From contig JAWXBR010000008.1 of NCBI GenBank assembly GCA_034440235.1, positions 1-36,698 of the forward strand: a stretch of DNA of 36,698 nucleotides. The letters are read 5' to 3'. The notes beneath the pieces are model-generated. The model saw nothing but the letters and a program-made list of their open reading frames with translations, was not told the DNA's origin and did no database searches. A program made the translations under genes and the position numbers. Position 1 is the stretch's first letter; each line of letters opens with the position of its first letter. Positions 15,249 through 25,900 of the stretch are shown piece by piece. This DNA comes from JAWXBR01 sp034440235 (lineage in GTDB: Bacteria; Bacteroidota; Ignavibacteria; Kapaibacteriales; Kapaibacteriaceae).

Positions 15249-16165
15249 ATGCGAGAGTTCGACAACGTGCTCATGTCGACTAGTCTGTCGCTATCGCGCC
15301 ACCGTCGGTGTTGCCACGACCAGAGTCCGGGCCGTTTACGAATCGCCTCTTCGAGTGCACGCACGTGCCGTTCTGTGAGCGTGCGAATTCCATCTGCTGA
15401 GTTTTCCAGATCGTCCATCGGAATTTCATGTAAAGGGGCTGCGTACGACCCATTTTCCATACGTTCTGCAAACGCAGTCATGATTGGTACGTTGTAGCGC
15501 AGCGCGAGAGCAGCAGGTGCTTCGTATGTAGGTGTTGCGCGGCCGAAGAAATCGATCCATGCATCACGCACAGGATCTGCATGTTGATCGACGAGAAACG
15601 CAATGGTACCACCATCCTGAATAGTGCGAATGAGCGTCCGTGCGGCATTGTGCATAGAGACAACGTTGTTGCCGAAGCGTGTTCTATACGAGTTTAGTAT
15701 TGTTGAAACACGTTCGTTGCGCTGCGGGTGGACAACAATCGTGAGCGACGTATTGAGTTGCACACCGCCCGACATTGCAAGGTATTCCCAGTTCCCATAG
15801 TGGGCACTAACAAGAATCGTTGACTTACGCTGCTCCACTCTACTGCGCAACAATTCGATATTCGGGAACACCACAGCTGCAGCGGCTTGTTCGCGCGTTA
15901 GCGACGGCATGGCAAGCACTTCGGCGAGAACGATGCCGAGATTCTGATATGCTTCGTGAACAATGGAACGACGTTCAGAATCGGAGAGTTGCGGAAAAGC
16001 ATTTAGTACGTTGTCACGTGTGATGGCAAGTCGCTTTGCGCTGGCGAGCATCATTGCTTTGCCGAAGTATTTGCCTAGACCCTTTCGGCCCCCTGCCGGA
16101 AGTGTCCGTGACAGACCACCCAGCGACAGCAATGCATTCGCAACAACCTCATCAGAGAACGACAT
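15245..16165 (-). CDS. LpxL/HtrB-family lysophospholipid (lipid A) acyltransferase
   Basis: Membrane-associated acyltransferase of 306 residues, adding a secondary acyl chain to lipid A or a related glycolipid. The catalytic H-x4-D/E motif reads SAHYGNWE, followed by FLVDQHADP and the DFFGRATPTYEAPAALALR block typical of LpxL/LpxM. The C-terminal PGLWSWQHRRWR is also family-typical. The N-terminus is amphipathic rather than a clear membrane span. It starts 30 bases after the GWxTD gene stop and overlaps the glycosyltransferase by four bases. Which acyl position is modified cannot be read from sequence. Confidence 0.88.
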   Translation of the reverse strand: MSFSDEVVANALLSLGGLSRTLPAGGRKGLGKYFGKAMMLASAKRLAITRDNVLNAFPQLSDSERRSIVHEAYQNLGIVLAEVLAMPSLTREQAAAAVVFPNIELLRSRVEQRKSTILVSAHYGNWEYLAMSGGVQLNTSLTIVVHPQRNERVSTILNSYRTRFGNNVVSMHNAARTLIRTIQDGGTIAFLVDQHADPVRDAWIDFFGRATPTYEAPAALALRYNVPIMTAFAERMENGSYAAPLHEIPMDDLENSADGIRTLTERHVRALEEAIRKRPGLWSWQHRRWRDSDRLVDMSTLSNSRI

Positions 16166-16195
16166 TACGGCGCCAAGGATTTGGAGCGAGTGACA

Positions 16196-17593
16196 TTAGC
16201 GTGCAGTTGCATTGGGGTCAGAGCCAAATGGCTTTGCGTACATTTCGCGCCATTTTTCATTGCGTATTTCTCCACGCAACGTAGAGTGCACGAGCTTATG
16301 GTTTTGCATGAGTTGGTAATCGACAAAATAGAATGCCACGCCACCTTGAAGATTGCGATATGTCCATACTTCGTATGGTTTTGTATCTATCGACTGCACG
16401 TATTGTTCTATCTCCGAAGGTATGCCGTACTTCATAAGGACAAGGCCACGGTCAGATCTCCACCCTTCGCGAAAGGTAGGATTTCCGTAGAATTTTTGAG
16501 CTCGTTCGAACATTTCACGAAATGTAATGAGTCGTTCATTTTCCATCGTAGAAGGATCGGGGTCTCTAGAACTCCAGAAATTAAACAAGTACCTCTGCTG
16601 CGCTCGTGTTTCCGTTAACGCCTTGCGCGTTGTGCGCTCCGTTGGAGTGGCAATAACGTCAGAGAGTTCAAGCTCAAGTGCCAGCCGAGTACCCTCGGTT
16701 ACGGACCATTCTGAATTAGTAAACAGTTCCTCTTCGGTAAGTTTTGGTGCTGCAATTGGTGGTAGATCGGGGTTCAGAACAAAGAAGCGATCGGCAGCGG
16801 AGGCATAGGTCGTAACTAGGTCTGTAGACTTAATGCTTGTAACGAGATAATAAACGCCTGTGTTGAGCAAGTCGATTGGAATATCTACACGCTGTGCAAT
16901 ACCTTCGGTCGAGCCTGGTTGTTGGCGCAGGACTGCAAACTCTTCGTTTTTAACATTATTTAAAATACGATACTCAACGGCAATCGAATCTGCACCATTC
17001 GATTTGGTATTGTACACTTCGAGATACACACTGAGTGAAGGGTCTTTGCCGATGAAGTCGTGACGCGAATTTGGCATCACCTGCACACCGTTGCGCATGA
17101 AGCGCGAATCGATTGCGCCAGGCACAGTCTTCTGAGTAAAGATGACGTCACTCATCTCGATTTTCGGCGTGAACTCGCGAACAACGATCGGGAAGCTATT
17201 TCGAACAGCGTTACTCGTGTCGGCAAGGTCGACGGCCGATATCCGAGCCAAATATTGAGCGGGCTTAAGATAAAGGGTTTGTATGCCTGTGAGGAAGCGC
17301 TCGTGTTTTGTGACTGGCGTTGGACTTGCGTTTTCAGCAATCCATTCCGCAATAGAAGTATCGCCCGCAGTACTGACGAGTTCAAGTTTGAAATGTACTT
17401 CGCCAATGTATTGTCCGCTGGTATTACGAACATATTTAGTTGAGGTGTCGGCGTAGGAGTAGTGAAACTCCCAGCGAGTTAGCCCAGCGCTTCCTCTTAA
17501 CTGACTCATGTCTGGTATTACATCGAGCGATTGCGCCGCCGATAGAACCACCGCGGCCAAAAGACCGCAAATCAGACAGGCAAGAGGAAGCAC
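16196..17593 (-). CDS. Exported GWxTD-domain protein
   Basis: 465-residue exported protein of unknown function. A hydrophobic leader (ACLICGLLAAVVLSAAQS) is followed by a long beta-rich region and, near residues 330-430, the GWxTD domain: NFWSSRDPDP, then ENERLITFREMFERAQKFY and GWRSDRGLVLMKYGIP at 377. The usual Thr of GWxTD is Ser here. The domain recurs in FCB and related phyla without an assigned biochemical role. The start is GTG at 17593, only four bases after the PorV-like stop, so the two are coupled, pointing to an envelope or secretion role (inference). Confidence 0.85.
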   Translation of the reverse strand: MLPLACLICGLLAAVVLSAAQSLDVIPDMSQLRGSAGLTRWEFHYSYADTSTKYVRNTSGQYIGEVHFKLELVSTAGDTSIAEWIAENASPTPVTKHERFLTGIQTLYLKPAQYLARISAVDLADTSNAVRNSFPIVVREFTPKIEMSDVIFTQKTVPGAIDSRFMRNGVQVMPNSRHDFIGKDPSLSVYLEVYNTKSNGADSIAVEYRILNNVKNEEFAVLRQQPGSTEGIAQRVDIPIDLLNTGVYYLVTSIKSTDLVTTYASAADRFFVLNPDLPPIAAPKLTEEELFTNSEWSVTEGTRLALELELSDVIATPTERTTRKALTETRAQQRYLFNFWSSRDPDPSTMENERLITFREMFERAQKFYGNPTFREGWRSDRGLVLMKYGIPSEIEQYVQSIDTKPYEVWTYRNLQGGVAFYFVDYQLMQNHKLVHSTLRGEIRNEKWREMYAKPFGSDPNATAR

Positions 17594-17597
17594 AGAA

Positions 17598-18683
17598 CTA
17601 GTTAAAGTGCATTGTGATGCCGAGGCGATTCACAAGTCCAAGATCACGCGTTGGGCTTATCGAGAAGTCCAGCGAACCATCAAAACTGCCACCGATATAT
17701 TTAAGTCCAACGCCACCTGCGAGGCCTAGTTGGCTGTGTCCGAAGCGGTAACCTGCACGTAGACTTACAAATTCACGGAATGTGTACTCTGTACCAATGG
17801 CGAATTGTTCGGGCACATCAGAAAACGTTTCGAAGTCTCCTGCTACTAGCCACTGATGCACTTTGACCCCGTCTTCCATCTCAACGTCGTCGGCAACAAA
17901 GCCGTCGAACATGTCAATGCCCACACCAGCTCTGAATGACAACGGCATATTAAATGGTGAGGTTTGAATTTGCATATCAATAGCGCTTTGTCCAACGCCT
18001 TCTACCGCCGTCTTGGTAACGTTAAGATTTGTGCCGGTATATGCCTGCTCGCCTCCAAGGCTGTTAATTGAGAAGCCAAGAGTAACACCCTTGAAACCTG
18101 TCTTGTATCGAGTACCAACATCGAACACAAAGCCGCCTGCGCTAACACTAGTAAACGCATGATTTACATATTTAGCAGTGATGCCAAAGGCAAATTGGTC
18201 TGTAAGGTAGCCTGCGAATGTTAGGCCTAAAGCCACGTCACCAACGTTGTATGTACCACCTCCAACGCCATCGGGATTTTCAATAGTTGTGATTAGAATG
18301 TCGCCACTATTGAACGATGTGAAGCTTACTGCTAGTCTGTATTTCTCGCTTACCGGTATTACTCCGGCTGCAAAGCTGTGTGACATGCCGGCAAACCAGA
18401 ACGTGTGTGAAACATCGACGGCGTATGCTTTGACATCGGCAATACCTGCTGCATTCCAGAATACCGACGATACGTCATTTGAAACGCCACTGAATGCACC
18501 AGCCATGCCTGTTCCGCGTGCTCCAACGCCGATCTTGAGAAACTGCCCGCCCGATAGACCTACCTTCGTAAACTCACCCGCAGTAATAGACGTGACCTGC
18601 CCCTGCCCGTAAGTCTGAGTATGGGAGAATAGGAAGATGAGTGAGCACAGGGCAACACTCAGGTGTCTGTATGTCGGGTTCAT
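17598..18683 (-). CDS. PorV/PorQ-family outer-membrane beta-barrel
   Basis: 361-residue outer-membrane protein. A signal peptide (about residues 1-27, ending TYGQ) precedes a FadL-like barrel with the PorV/UPF0164 opening GGQFLKIGVGARGTGMAGAF and SSVFWNAAGIA. The last strand, LGITMHFN, ends close to the C-terminus as in barrels. PorV is the T9SS shuttle that carries cargo with C-terminal sorting domains to the attachment complex; PorQ and other paralogues exist, so the exact role is inferred. The start is ATG at 18683, not the in-frame ATG at 18689: AGGAG at 18691-18695 is 7 bases before the former and too close to the latter. It begins two bases after the giant gene's stop. Confidence 0.85.
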   Translation of the reverse strand: MNPTYRHLSVALCSLIFLFSHTQTYGQGQVTSITAGEFTKVGLSGGQFLKIGVGARGTGMAGAFSGVSNDVSSVFWNAAGIADVKAYAVDVSHTFWFAGMSHSFAAGVIPVSEKYRLAVSFTSFNSGDILITTIENPDGVGGGTYNVGDVALGLTFAGYLTDQFAFGITAKYVNHAFTSVSAGGFVFDVGTRYKTGFKGVTLGFSINSLGGEQAYTGTNLNVTKTAVEGVGQSAIDMQIQTSPFNMPLSFRAGVGIDMFDGFVADDVEMEDGVKVHQWLVAGDFETFSDVPEQFAIGTEYTFREFVSLRAGYRFGHSQLGLAGGVGLKYIGGSFDGSLDFSISPTRDLGLVNRLGITMHFN

Positions 18684-18685
18684 GA

Positions 18686-21600
18686 TCATTCTCCTGTGTC
18701 GTCGGTTAGGCGTGCATCACCTACGATAATCGTAAACTTCTTGATTGTCGAAGCGCCATTCGGAGTCTCAATCTTCGCAACAAGTGTTTGGCTAACAATG
18801 CGTTGCCTATTGAGCGTCAAGAGATCCCAGATATCAGCTCCGATTTTGTTCGGCGATGGACTTGTAGTCTCGTTGTGCTCGATTACGCGGACCAGACTTC
18901 CATCAGTTGTGTAGATACTTATCGTACACACCTCAGGCAATCGACTGAAGTATAGTTTGCTTTCAAAAGATGATCGTATACCCTGATGAGTAACGTAGTA
19001 CGGGTTAGGAACGATTTGAACTTGATTCAACTGCTCGTCTGTGTACTCACCAGCAGACGATGCCGAATTACCGACCTTGAAGAACACTTTCGTGTGATCG
19101 AATGGGAATCCGAGTGCACCACCGAGCGTTGACAAGCGAATTTTGTCTCCAACTTTAAAATCTTGAGTCGGGAACGGAGCAAGTTGAACGGGTGCCCCCC
19201 CTTCGACTGCCTTACCTGCAATGCTTGCATTACGACGACCACGTCCAGCAAAGTCGAATGTCCACTGCGTTCCTGCAATCGAAAACGTGTGCAGGAAGTC
19301 GAGTGTGTCACGTCCATCCGTCGACAAAGCACGAGACAAGAAGTATTTGTCCGTAGCAACAGGTCTCAGAGCTGAACTATTTGAATTTGCAGCAAGAGGT
19401 CTTGAAGAGGCCAGAGTGTATGATTCGAACGTGCGTGAGTTGCGCCAGCCGTACGCGGCCACAGCAAACCCGTCAAGTGGGACACGTTGCGATTGCGGAT
19501 AGAACGTATTGTTGAGCGTCGTATCAAAAGGAACGGTGAATTCTGAGAAGTCGAATGGATATTCAACAACCACATCCTTCGTTGAGCCATCTGGCTGAAG
19601 TTCCTGCCGAACATATGATCGTATGTTCCTGACCCTCATGTTAAGGAATGGTACGTTTTCGAACGTCTTTGTCACTACCGTTTGCCCCGGTTCGCGTGCT
19701 GTATCCGCTAGAAATGTTGTTGAAATCGTTTGAGTTCCACCTTCAACGAACTCGATTTCGAATATTCCAGGTCCGTTGTTATGCGAAGCATCCCATCCTT
19801 GGGCAGTTCCATTAGGATCACGGAAGACAAATGTAGTATCCGTGAAGTTGTACTCTCTTGGAGGAGAATTAAGTGAGTCTGATTTGAATGTTTCTGGCAA
19901 TGTGACATTCGATCGTCCGAGATACATGCCACTCGGACCCTGTACGATTTCGACCGTCGGCTCTGAACGATATACGCCACCAAATTGTTGAATTGCGTAG
20001 TCGAACGCAATACCGACAGTGCCTAAAGCGTACTTATTGGATTGACAATCGGCTGCGGTCGTATACTGGCCGTAACGAATCACTCGATCATTGTTATCGG
20101 GCTGAGCAAAAGTCGACGTGTCGATTCTATCCACAGTACCATCCTGATTGTAGACGGTGGAGACGTATGGTGTGTCTACATACGATTCGGTGTTTTCAGT
20201 GAACAGTTGACGAAGGGAAAAATTACAAAGCTCTGGTGGCAATGCGCTAGACCACAATCCGAACAGTTGTTTAGAAGTGGAGTCGCGAAGAACCATTACT
20301 GCTGTATAACCGCCTACTTCTGCATCTGTTATGACGTCTGTCTTTAGGTCTATCGCAAACCAGGATCGGAAAAATTCCAACTGGAGAGTTCGGCCACCGA
20401 AGACTTGGCCAAAGCGTTCTTGATCATTTACTAACAGGCGTATGTTGTAAATACCTCCGAGTCTCGCCCTATCAGCATCTGAGATCTCAACTGAATACGA
20501 ATTTTCTTTGCCTGGCCGAGCGCCGACCGGCTTCGTCTTTACAACATTGGAGAGTCCGAACACCTTACTATTCAGTTTTGGCGAAGATTGGGCGAGAAAA
20601 TCACCTTCATCGTAAGCGCGCACAGAATAATAGTAGTCGATGTTATTAAGCAACTGTTCGGTGCTTGTTGGATTCGCACTTAGATCGACTTTGCCGTTGC
20701 CATTATCATCACCGTAATCAAAGAAGGTTCTATTGTTCGTTATTTGGCGCATATATGTAGCGATGACGTTATGCCTCACCTCATATGTCTCATCCCATGG
20801 TCGGAATATATCAACGATCGTATCTAGGCCTGTGCTCGCACTTCTGGTGTGCAGCGTGTCCCTGAAACGAATTGGCTTCTCTTTGACTTTGCGGCCAAGG
20901 ATGAGTTTTATTAGGCTATCGGTAGCAATAGTTGCTTGCGCCGCATTCAGGGCTTGGTTTGCACCTCTTGTTACGACAGGTAAAGAGTCTCGTTCGACTG
21001 CGTAGTACGTGAATTCGATAGAGTCGAGCTTATCGAATTTACTCACGTCTAATTTACCGTTGGGCAACAGAGTGTACTGATAATTTCGACTGCGCGCATT
21101 CCTAAGATTGGTAAAGAAAGAATACCATGGCTCGTTGCTACTGCCAAACCGACGGACTAGGAACTGTCGATCAAGTCGCGTAATTGGGTCAACCAGTTGG
21201 AACTGGTCTATCAACAGCGATGAGTTCGGAATAGTGACAGTCGAATTCTTGAAAAAGGCTGGCGAGAGTGGGTATTGAGTAAGTTGTTTCCAGCCAAGAG
21301 GTCCTTTTAGGCTTCCTGTGTTGTTGTCAACGCTGAATGTATCAAGCTCTGGACGACGAGCACGGTAAATGCGATACCCCATGAAGTCGAGTCCTCGCTC
21401 GAGAGTATCGATAGATAACTCAGCAGTCGAATCCCATTGTATAGCTACAGCGTTGTTGAATCCAATCCATCCCCAAGCAGGGAATGCGGCGGGTCCGTTC
21501 GGATCGCCAATGCCCTTAATAACGGTAAGATCAGGAGGGCGGGGTGCGACGAAGTTTGTATTGTAAACTGTTTGAGCAAACCTAACTTTACGGATTAGCT

Positions 21601-22951
21601 CCGACATGTCGTCGTTCGTACCAGTAGCGTCTTGGCCAGTTGCAGTGGACGCTAGTATTACGCCAACAACGATTCTTGCACTATCTCCTGGGCGCATGTG
21701 GAATGGTCCAGTTGCCATCAGAAGCCGGCGATCACCTGCAGCATCATCACCGTCGCGATCACCCGCCGCCATGAAATCATAACGTTCGGTGTTTTCGGGT
21801 GGATCGACCGCAATGGGCCAGTTCTGCATGGTGCGCAGACCTAACTGCTCTGTAACAGGAAATTTCTTTTTGTCATTGCGGATAAAACTGTTGCCGTCAA
21901 CAGCAGGGCTCTCTAGGAAGTTGAAGCCTAAGTATCCGAAGTTGCGCCCGGCCTCGCCAACTGTACCCTCAGACCATTGCACAGCAAGATTTAGGGTATC
22001 CTCATCAGCGTAAAAGCGAGCACGATCATTAGCAGCACCACCATTACGAGAACGTGCGTTTGTACTGATGTCGACATCCATTACCGCCGCCATCCAGCAA
22101 TTAAAGAGTGTGTCTGGAAAACTTTGAGGGTGGATATAGACATACTTTATAAAAAGGAAATCAGCGTAGTCTCCGAAGCCCCAAGAATAGATCATCTGTT
22201 CAACCTGAAGACCTAACGGGAAGCCTTCGCCAGACCGTCTTGCAGCACCACCTTCGTATACACTTAGATCGGTGTCTTTGTACACACAGAACACATCTTC
22301 GCCTGAAATGAATGCAGGGCCTTCAGGATTCGACTCGCGCGTACGTTGAGAAATGTCATGGATGTACGTACCGAAGTAGTTGTTGTACTGTACGGTATCG
22401 CTTACCGACGCATCCCAGATAGGCCACTTAGGGTAGGTAGGATTTGACAAATCTGTCCCATCGCCCGAGTTGAAATCGGGAGAAAAATAAGTCCTGTACT
22501 TTGATCTTGCAGCCGCATCACGAAGGATTGCTTTGCCGTCCAATATCGTACCTGGAACCATCCACGATTGACCCGAATTCGGGTTATAGGAAATGGTAAC
22601 CAGTTTCTTGAATTCATTTGTTCCGCCCTTAGTCCGCTTCGTGGCACCGAACCAGGTTCCACCCGCAAAGATGTACTGATTGGGGTTCGATGAATTTAGA
22701 CCGCGCGGCCAGAACGTACCGCCAGAATTGGCAGCTACATTGTATCCAAAAATACCGTAGTTGGTTGTCCAGAAATCAATCGCGGAAACCAAGTTCCGCT
22801 GTTGCTCCTGCGTACCACCAACAACGCGCTGCACTTCTTCCTGACTGTCTTTAGATGCTGCTTTGTCCTTCGTACGAGCATTTGCGCTCGAACTCAGCAT
22901 GCAAAGTGCAGCTACGACCACGGTTATTTGAACGAACCAATTGCGGCTCAT
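18686..22951 (-). CDS. 1421-residue secreted surface protein with sorting-tail-like C-terminus
   Basis: No assigned function. A signal peptide (residues 1-26, ending SANA) is followed by a very long beta-rich, Asn/Asp/Thr-rich body typical of extracellular FCB proteins, including a MATGPFHMRPGDSARIVVGV segment around 420 that recurs in such proteins. A calcium-loop-like DDNGNGKVDLSA lies near 748-759. The last 100 residues (VQIVPNPYY, then ISIYTTDGSLVRVI, DIWDL, KKFTIIVGD) resemble a T9SS type A sorting domain but lack the usual SGLY core and carry 8-10 extra residues. A good AGAGGA ribosome site precedes the ATG (22956-22962). It sits between the TonB receptor (34-base gap) and porV, suggesting it is the surface partner of that receptor. 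Confidence 0.75.
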   Translation of the reverse strand: MSRNWFVQITVVVAALCMLSSSANARTKDKAASKDSQEEVQRVVGGTQEQQRNLVSAIDFWTTNYGIFGYNVAANSGGTFWPRGLNSSNPNQYIFAGGTWFGATKRTKGGTNEFKKLVTISYNPNSGQSWMVPGTILDGKAILRDAAARSKYRTYFSPDFNSGDGTDLSNPTYPKWPIWDASVSDTVQYNNYFGTYIHDISQRTRESNPEGPAFISGEDVFCVYKDTDLSVYEGGAARRSGEGFPLGLQVEQMIYSWGFGDYADFLFIKYVYIHPQSFPDTLFNCWMAAVMDVDISTNARSRNGGAANDRARFYADEDTLNLAVQWSEGTVGEAGRNFGYLGFNFLESPAVDGNSFIRNDKKKFPVTEQLGLRTMQNWPIAVDPPENTERYDFMAAGDRDGDDAAGDRRLLMATGPFHMRPGDSARIVVGVILASTATGQDATGTNDDMSELIRKVRFAQTVYNTNFVAPRPPDLTVIKGIGDPNGPAAFPAWGWIGFNNAVAIQWDSTAELSIDTLERGLDFMGYRIYRARRPELDTFSVDNNTGSLKGPLGWKQLTQYPLSPAFFKNSTVTIPNSSLLIDQFQLVDPITRLDRQFLVRRFGSSNEPWYSFFTNLRNARSRNYQYTLLPNGKLDVSKFDKLDSIEFTYYAVERDSLPVVTRGANQALNAAQATIATDSLIKLILGRKVKEKPIRFRDTLHTRSASTGLDTIVDIFRPWDETYEVRHNVIATYMRQITNNRTFFDYGDDNGNGKVDLSANPTSTEQLLNNIDYYYSVRAYDEGDFLAQSSPKLNSKVFGLSNVVKTKPVGARPGKENSYSVEISDADRARLGGIYNIRLLVNDQERFGQVFGGRTLQLEFFRSWFAIDLKTDVITDAEVGGYTAVMVLRDSTSKQLFGLWSSALPPELCNFSLRQLFTENTESYVDTPYVSTVYNQDGTVDRIDTSTFAQPDNNDRVIRYGQYTTAADCQSNKYALGTVGIAFDYAIQQFGGVYRSEPTVEIVQGPSGMYLGRSNVTLPETFKSDSLNSPPREYNFTDTTFVFRDPNGTAQGWDASHNNGPGIFEIEFVEGGTQTISTTFLADTAREPGQTVVTKTFENVPFLNMRVRNIRSYVRQELQPDGSTKDVVVEYPFDFSEFTVPFDTTLNNTFYPQSQRVPLDGFAVAAYGWRNSRTFESYTLASSRPLAANSNSSALRPVATDKYFLSRALSTDGRDTLDFLHTFSIAGTQWTFDFAGRGRRNASIAGKAVEGGAPVQLAPFPTQDFKVGDKIRLSTLGGALGFPFDHTKVFFKVGNSASSAGEYTDEQLNQVQIVPNPYYVTHQGIRSSFESKLYFSRLPEVCTISIYTTDGSLVRVIEHNETTSPSPNKIGADIWDLLTLNRQRIVSQTLVAKIETPNGASTIKKFTIIVGDARLTDDTGE
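18691..18695 (-). promoter_or_regulatory. Ribosome binding site deciding the PorV start
   Basis: AGGAG on the minus strand, inside the end of the upstream giant gene, lies 7 bases before the ATG at 18683 and only 1 base before the ATG at 18689. It selects the shorter PorV form. Confidence 0.75.
20675..20710 (-). other. EF-hand/dockerin-like calcium loop in the giant secreted protein
   Basis: Encodes DDNGNGKVDLSA: Asp at 1, Asn at 3 and 5, Gly at 6, hydrophobic at 8, Asp at 9, as in dockerin and thrombospondin-type calcium loops. Position 12 is Ala rather than Asp/Glu, so binding would rely on fewer ligands. Confidence 0.5.
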
Positions 22952-22985
22952 AGTAATCCTCTGAAAAGCTGTCGAATGTTTAATG

Positions 22986-25900
22986 TTAGAATCGGAATGT
23001 CACACCGAAGAAGATCTGACGCGGGTACTGATAGTTAGCCCGTCGAGAGACTGCATCCTGAACATATGCCTGGTAGCCACGATAGGACTCTTCAGGAGTA
23101 ACCTTGCCATCTTTATTATAATCTGCTCTCTCGTTATACAACCGCTTACCCACTCTGTCATATTGGGTAGCTGCAATCGTAACCTTGTTCACAGGATCTG
23201 CCGTTTTGAAATATGTTGTTGACGGGAAATCACCAGGTACACGATTTAGTGTCGTTCCGTCATAATCTGCACTTCCAGTGCGAGGGTAGAAGGCAACAGC
23301 ACCCGTGTAGTTAAACAGGTTGTTAGCGTCTAAATAGACATCGACAGCAGCCGAACCGCCAAGGATACCATCAAGTGGAATCGTCCGTAGCACGCGAAGC
23401 TCTGTGTTCCAATTAGATGGATAACGTGCAGAGTTCACATTTCCAATTGCAAGGCCACCTCCGCTGGATGGTGTGTACGGCAGTCCTGATTGCCAGAAGC
23501 CCGTTAGGTTGATCGAGAAGTATTCGAGAAAAGAGATTCCACCAATAGCCGGTCCTTCATCATTGCCCCATTCAAAATTGAGAATACAATTGATTCGATG
23601 CCTGCGATCGAAGTTCAGTGGGAACTCTGTGACTGGATACGCTGGCAGCGATGTGACGGGGTCGATAGGTGGTACAAATCCGTCGTCGTTCGCAGTACCT
23701 TTAGCCGATGCCAACGCATAGTTGAGATTAAGGCCCCAATGATCTGTTGTGCGCTTTTGGAACGTAACCTCTATTCCACGAGCTGAACCGTAGTCAGAGA
23801 GGACACGTTGCTGATATGGAACAGGAGTCACTGCCACATAAGCAAGTGAAGATTGATTGTAAATATCGCGATAGTAACCCGTTATTGTAAACGCAAGATC
23901 GTCGGTCAACTGATGGTTGTAGGCGACTTGGTATTGATTTGTTCGTTGCATTTCGAGGTTCGGATTTCCCAATGCTCGCGTTTGCAAAAGCGCGTATGCA
24001 TTAAAGCCATCATAAAACGATGCAAATGGTGGTGCCTGGTAGTAGATACCATAAGAGAGGTTGATATTCTGACGTCCGCTCTCACTAACTGGATATGTCA
24101 CAGAAATGCGAGGACTTAAGTACAGCTTAGCACCTGTCTTTAAAAATGTACTGTCGGCACCAAAGGAGACAAACGGGTTAAACTCAGTACGATATGTTGC
24201 GCGTGCGTCAAGATAATCGACCCGTAATCCGGGCGTGAAGACAAGCCCCTTGAACATGATCTGATCCTGTACATACACCGAACCCGTAACAGGACTATAG
24301 GGCTCTTCTGATAGAAGCTTCGCATTCAACGACTGCTGATCTGTGACATCGAAATAGAGATTTCCGCCATAGTCCGCACCGAAGACGTCATAGAATGGCG
24401 AGCCATTCCAAGGACTTGCATTGTAGTGTCGTGTTAGTCTGAGCAAGCGCAACTCAAATCCAGTTTTGAACGTGTGTCGAGTCTCTCCTACTTCGATTCC
24501 ATGAGACAGATTCCCATCAAACTGGAAGTAGCGCGCATTACGGAAGTCAACCCCGCCCTCGTTACCATGCGCTACAAAGTAGTTGAACAGTCCGTATGGA
24601 TTAGTGGTCGCCTGAAGGTCTTCACTACCCTCAACATATCCGGTAAGCGGGTTGATCTTACTGGTTTCGATCTTTACAAAACCATCTTCAGTTACACCAC
24701 TAGAACGCACAACATCATAGACATCAAGCTTTTTATCCTGTCCTGGGATAAACACCGAATCGTTTAGTTGCTCTAGGTTATCCTCAGGATACCAGAGGTC
24801 AAAACCGCTAATGATATCAGGTGCTCCGAAAGTTTTACGTTTACCTGTTTCTGTGGTTTTTCCATTGAACGAGAATCGCAAATCATAAATGGTCGATGCG
24901 CCCAACGTATGATTGATCTGAGCAAATGCGTTCGAACTAAATTCCTGCACGACAATCTGCTTGGCGTTGCGTTCGGGAACGCCGTTTAACTGAGGCTGCC
25001 CGTTCAGAAGAATCGGTGAGCCATCTGGTGAAACTACCATGCCCTGATCATTTGCATACATCCAGTCCCAACCATTTCTTTCGCCGCTTAACATCCCGTA
25101 CATGCCACCGACGAGAAGAGAAAGATTGTTCACAATTTCAAATTTGACTCGACCAAGTAGGTTGCGCGACCAGGTGCGATTGTTAGGCATCATACCTAGG
25201 TTATTGCCAACCGGGTCGAGCACCTGCAAACCAATATTGCGGTGATTCTGAAATGTATTTCGAACGGCAAGTGAGAACGTCGATTGCCCAAGGCCAAGAG
25301 GACCGTCTAGTGTTACATCAGCAACATCTTCGAGTGGCGCACCAGCCTGAATTCCGTTACCCGCTGAACCAAAGAGGAAAGGAACATCCTTACGCCAGTT
25401 TACAAGGCCAGTGAACTTGTCAGTACTCCCTGTTTTTACAACAGAGTTTACAATACCTGCTGTTGCATTCCCGTACTCAGCACCAAAGCCACCCGTTTTA
25501 GCTTGCACTTGTGCAAGCGCAAATGGACTTGGCATGGCTGCAGAAACGGTCGAACCAGAGTTGCCCAAGCCACCAGTGAACTGGTCGGTAACTGTAAGAC
25601 CATCAACCTGTACCTGCGTCTCATCAGTCCTGCTACCGCGTACCTGAAAGTTATTTCCAGATGCAACAATTCCAGCCTGCAAGGATATCGCAGCTGCAAC
25701 ATTTGTGCGAGCGATTGACGTTAATTGCTTGCCACTTAACACACGCTCGGACCCTTGGTCTGTCGAACGAATGATTTCCTTGTCGGCCGTAACGACGACG
25801 TCAGCGGCAGTTGTACCGCCCTCGTTCATCGTAAAGTTTAGCTCTCGAGTTTGGTCGGCAACAAGCGTAAGCGTCTGCGTAATCGTGTCGTAGCCAACAG

